NCBI GenBank assembly: GCA_025464585.1
Contig: JAODGL010000182.1
Coordinates: 1-7,214 of the forward strand
Source: Methanosarcinales archaeon
GTDB taxonomy: Archaea > Halobacteriota > Syntropharchaeia > Alkanophagales > Methanospirareceae
Length of the DNA stretch: 7,214 nucleotides
Reading direction: 5' to 3'
In this document: positions 6,142 through 7,214 of the stretch, piece by piece
How positions within the stretch are numbered: position 1 is the stretch's first letter
How the letters are laid out: every line of letters starts with the position of its first letter
Program-made: the position numbers and the translations under genes
The notes under the pieces: model-generated
What the model was told of the DNA's origin: nothing
What the model saw: the letters and a program-made list of their open reading frames with translations, nothing else
The model's database searches: none

Positions 6142-6595
6142 CTATTCAAAGAAATCGTCTGGTGTTACTATATAAATTCTGGGAAATCCTAATAAAAAGT
6201 TTATGTTATCAACAATCCTTCTTGTTCGCTCTCTGGCAATGTGCCGCATATTCCAGGTTTACCAAATAATTTATTCCTTCCACAGATGCAATAGCTACAT
6301 GGAGGGCGTCCCTTTCCGGGATTTTCAGGTATTTTAGGTATTCTCTCGACAGTGCTTCAGCATCTGAACTTATTGATAAAACTTGAAATTGACTCACCAA
6401 TTCAACTAATTGGTTTCTTAATCCAGTATCGGGTGTAGCTCTAATTTCTGCCAAGACAAGTTCTGATATGAAAACCTCATAGTTTGGTAATATCTGTGAA
6501 AATAACCGGGAAGTGATTTCTTTCCTTTCATCCGGTTCTTGAATTAAAGCGTTAGGGATGGAGGTATCAAGATATATTGTTGCTTTGCGTGGCAT
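6142..6595 (-). pseudogene. PIN-domain ribonuclease (VapC-like toxin), one C-terminal frameshift
   Basis: A PIN-domain RNase, the toxin type of VapBC modules. The N terminus is typical: ATIYLDTSIPNAL with catalytic Asp10, ISELVLAEI with acidic residues at 45 and 50, and ERDALHVAIA with Asp96. The uninterrupted frame yields 128 residues but ends in an unrelated tail after INYLV. Removing one base of the TTT run at 6258-6260 (+ strand) gives the standard PIN ending: WNMRHIARERTRRI then NFLLGFPRIYIVTPDDFFE, stopping at 6142 with a total of 150 residues, normal for the family. The usual fourth Asp (DYLVTWN) is Asn109 here. The break removes the final strand and helices, so the product is probably unstable or inactive unless the indel is a sequencing error. 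ATG 6595 has only a weak upstream AGGATGAAG, but a CTATAAG box lies about 20 nt before it. Confidence 0.82.
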
Positions 6596-6613
6596 TTCAT
6601 CTTCATCCTATTC

Positions 6614-6635
6614 GCTTATAGCCCTTTCGCCTAAC
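6614..6635 (-). promoter_or_regulatory. Core-like GTTAGGC site and TATA-like box before the PIN gene
   Basis: Reading down the - strand, GTTAGGCGAAAGGGC (6635-6621) is followed by CTATAAG (6620-6614) and, about 20 nt later, the PIN start. The first 15 bases repeat, with one mismatch, the GTTAGGCGAAGGGGC found on the + strand at 5893-5907. They are preceded by GATATACCGAC, which recalls the GATACGCTCT in front of the other core. A complete attC cannot be traced further upstream because no RYYYAAC occurs in the following 250 bases. The TATA-like box would imply a very short leader. Confidence 0.4.
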
Positions 6636-6638
6636 GTC

Positions 6639-6745
6639 GGTATATCTGCAGTATTGCATATATCACTCCGATTTGGCATTATATCCGCATTGCGTATATC
6701 CTCCCATTTTGGTGGTATATCCGCAGTATTGCGTATATACATCCT
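6639..6745. repeat. Three tandem degenerate copies of a 36-nt palindromic unit
   Basis: The copies lie at 6639-6674, 6675-6710 and 6711-6745. Each carries a centre like TATATCCGCA-GTAT-TGCGTATATA (split here), whose two arms pair over ten positions with one mismatch; copy 2 lacks three bases of the loop (GTA). Copies end in variants of TCCCATTTT. They stand directly upstream of the PIN promoter, so they may be an operator array. Alternatively they are remnants of attC-like arms, since GATATACGC resembles the GATACGC arm of the element at 5806-5899. On the + strand they lie in an open frame that would encode a 12-residue repeat, but nothing supports that frame being a gene. Confidence 0.7.
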
Positions 6746-6938
6746 TCTGGATGAAAACTTTTCACCAAAACATACTCCAATCATCTGCTTACACCACCCC
6801 CTTCTCTTCCACCCATCTCATTTGAGACTCCACAAACTCCTTAACTTATCCTTCGGAATAATAATCATCCCTCCCTTTCTATCTCCTTCATATAATTTTA
6901 TTTTTATACTTTTTCGGATTTAGAATTAATATTGAATT
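6746..6938. other. Mostly non-coding divergent region with a possible tiny gene relic
   Basis: No convincing gene is present. On the - strand a start at 6868-6866 preceded by GGGAGG opens MIIIPKDKL, and after a one-base shift the frame continues as KEFVESQMRWVEEKGVV to a TAA at 6791-6789. That would be 26 residues with a single-base deletion, protein-like in composition but not assignable. Just before it, ATGAAGGAG opens an eight-codon frame overlapping it by ATGA. The right part is AT-rich and holds TATA-like stretches on both strands, as expected for a divergent promoter region. Confidence 0.3.
6899..6911 (+). promoter_or_regulatory. TATA-like box for the methyltransferase gene
   Basis: TATTTTTATACTTTTT spans about 6898-6913 on the + strand, centred near 34 nt before the ATG at 6939. 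This spacing would give a leaderless or nearly leaderless transcript. It fits the lack of any Shine-Dalgarno in ATTGAATTATG. Confidence 0.4.
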
Positions 6939-7214
6939 ATGATTAGCGTAATAGAAAAATACATCAGATTTTGTGACAGTAGCTTTGGAGCCAATCTCAT
7001 GGCTAAAGAAGCAGATTACCTCAGAAATGAGTTAAAAGGCAGGCGGAAGATTCTGGATGTGGGTTGTGGCATAGGCACGTTTGAACAAAGATTGCCGGAA
7101 TTAGACATAATTGGGGTTGATAGGGAGAAGGAAATGATAGAAACTGCGAGAGCAAGAACACCAAATACTTATTGCCTCGCGGATGCCGGGCGATTACCCT
7201 TTCTCGATACTTCT
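6939..7214 (+). CDS. Class I SAM-dependent methyltransferase, N-terminal part
   Basis: The first 92 codons of a methyltransferase run off the window end without a stop. After a helical N terminus (MISVIEKYIRFCDSSFGANL; residues 1-20) comes the SAM-binding motif I, KILDVGCGIGTFEQ (about 42-55). It is followed by the acidic end of strand two, IIGVDREKEMIETAR (about 62-76), whose Asp would contact the ribose, and then ADAGRLPF (about 85-92), motif II/III with the Asp that contacts adenine. The order fits the Methyltransf_11/UbiE-like group. The substrate cannot be deduced. The ATG at 6939 is chosen because no upstream in-frame start keeps a sensible leader and a TATA-like box lies about 34 nt before it. 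The gene is divergent from the accessory block and looks undamaged. Confidence 0.9.
   Translation, partial: MISVIEKYIRFCDSSFGANLMAKEADYLRNELKGRRKILDVGCGIGTFEQRLPELDIIGVDREKEMIETARARTPNTYCLADAGRLPFLDTS

Noticed and set aside
5893..6635. Simple transposon bounded by the 15-base inverted repeats
   Set aside because: No transposase and no matching target duplication outside the repeats (CTCT against GTCG); a non-autonomous element cannot be excluded, but the cassette reading explains more.
6558..6923. 121-residue + strand open frame with a 12-residue repeat
   Set aside because: The peptide repeat merely reflects the 36-nt tandem palindromes; the frame overlaps the PIN start antisense and has no ribosome-binding site or family resemblance.

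Overview
The window reads as a piece of an archaeal chromosome, probably from an anaerobic euryarchaeon (Halobacteriota/ANME-like). This placement is an inference, not shown directly. It rests on an archaeal-type citramalate/isopropylmalate synthase, AT-rich TATA-like boxes a short distance upstream of several starts, an HEPN/MNT and a PIN module, a lamin-tail-domain relic, and a group II intron.

Layout. (1) 1-144: the 3' end of a group II intron on the + strand, with domain V and domain VI recognisable; the rest lies outside the window. (2) 177-4697: four intact genes on the - strand, transcribed right to left: ilvB (acetolactate synthase large subunit), ilvN (small regulatory subunit, overlapping ilvB by 16 nt), a CimA/LeuA-type synthase, and a family 2 glycosyltransferase. 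IlvBN makes acetolactate or acetohydroxybutyrate for Val/Leu/Ile. If the synthase is CimA it supplies the 2-oxobutyrate that IlvBN needs for isoleucine; if LeuA it draws 2-oxoisovalerate toward leucine. The glycosyltransferase is a tight-spaced passenger with no pathway link. (3) 4792-5171: a decayed lamin-tail-domain gene on the + strand, spread over all three frames with an in-frame TAG. (4) 5160-6635: an accessory block, all on the - strand, holding a PIN-domain gene (one frameshift), a 70-residue partner, an intact MntA-like nucleotidyltransferase and a broken HEPN gene directly after it. Between the PIN pair and the MNT/HEPN pair lies a 94-nt fold-back element with the end signature of an integron attC site (RYYYAAC ... 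GTTRRRY). A second GTTAGGC core precedes the PIN gene, so the block can be read as two toxin-antitoxin cassettes of an integron-like array. (5) 6639-6745: three degenerate tandem copies of a roughly 36-nt palindromic unit. (6) 6746-6938: mostly non-coding, with a possible tiny gene relic and a TATA-like box. (7) 6939-7214: the start of a class I SAM-dependent methyltransferase on the + strand, cut by the window edge.

The contrast is notable: about 4.5 kb of biosynthetic genes without a single indel, followed by about 1.8 kb in which three of five coding units are frameshifted. The most interesting signals are the attC-like fold-back with its cassette layout, the HEPN toxin inactivated next to an intact antitoxin, and the lamin-tail pseudogene.
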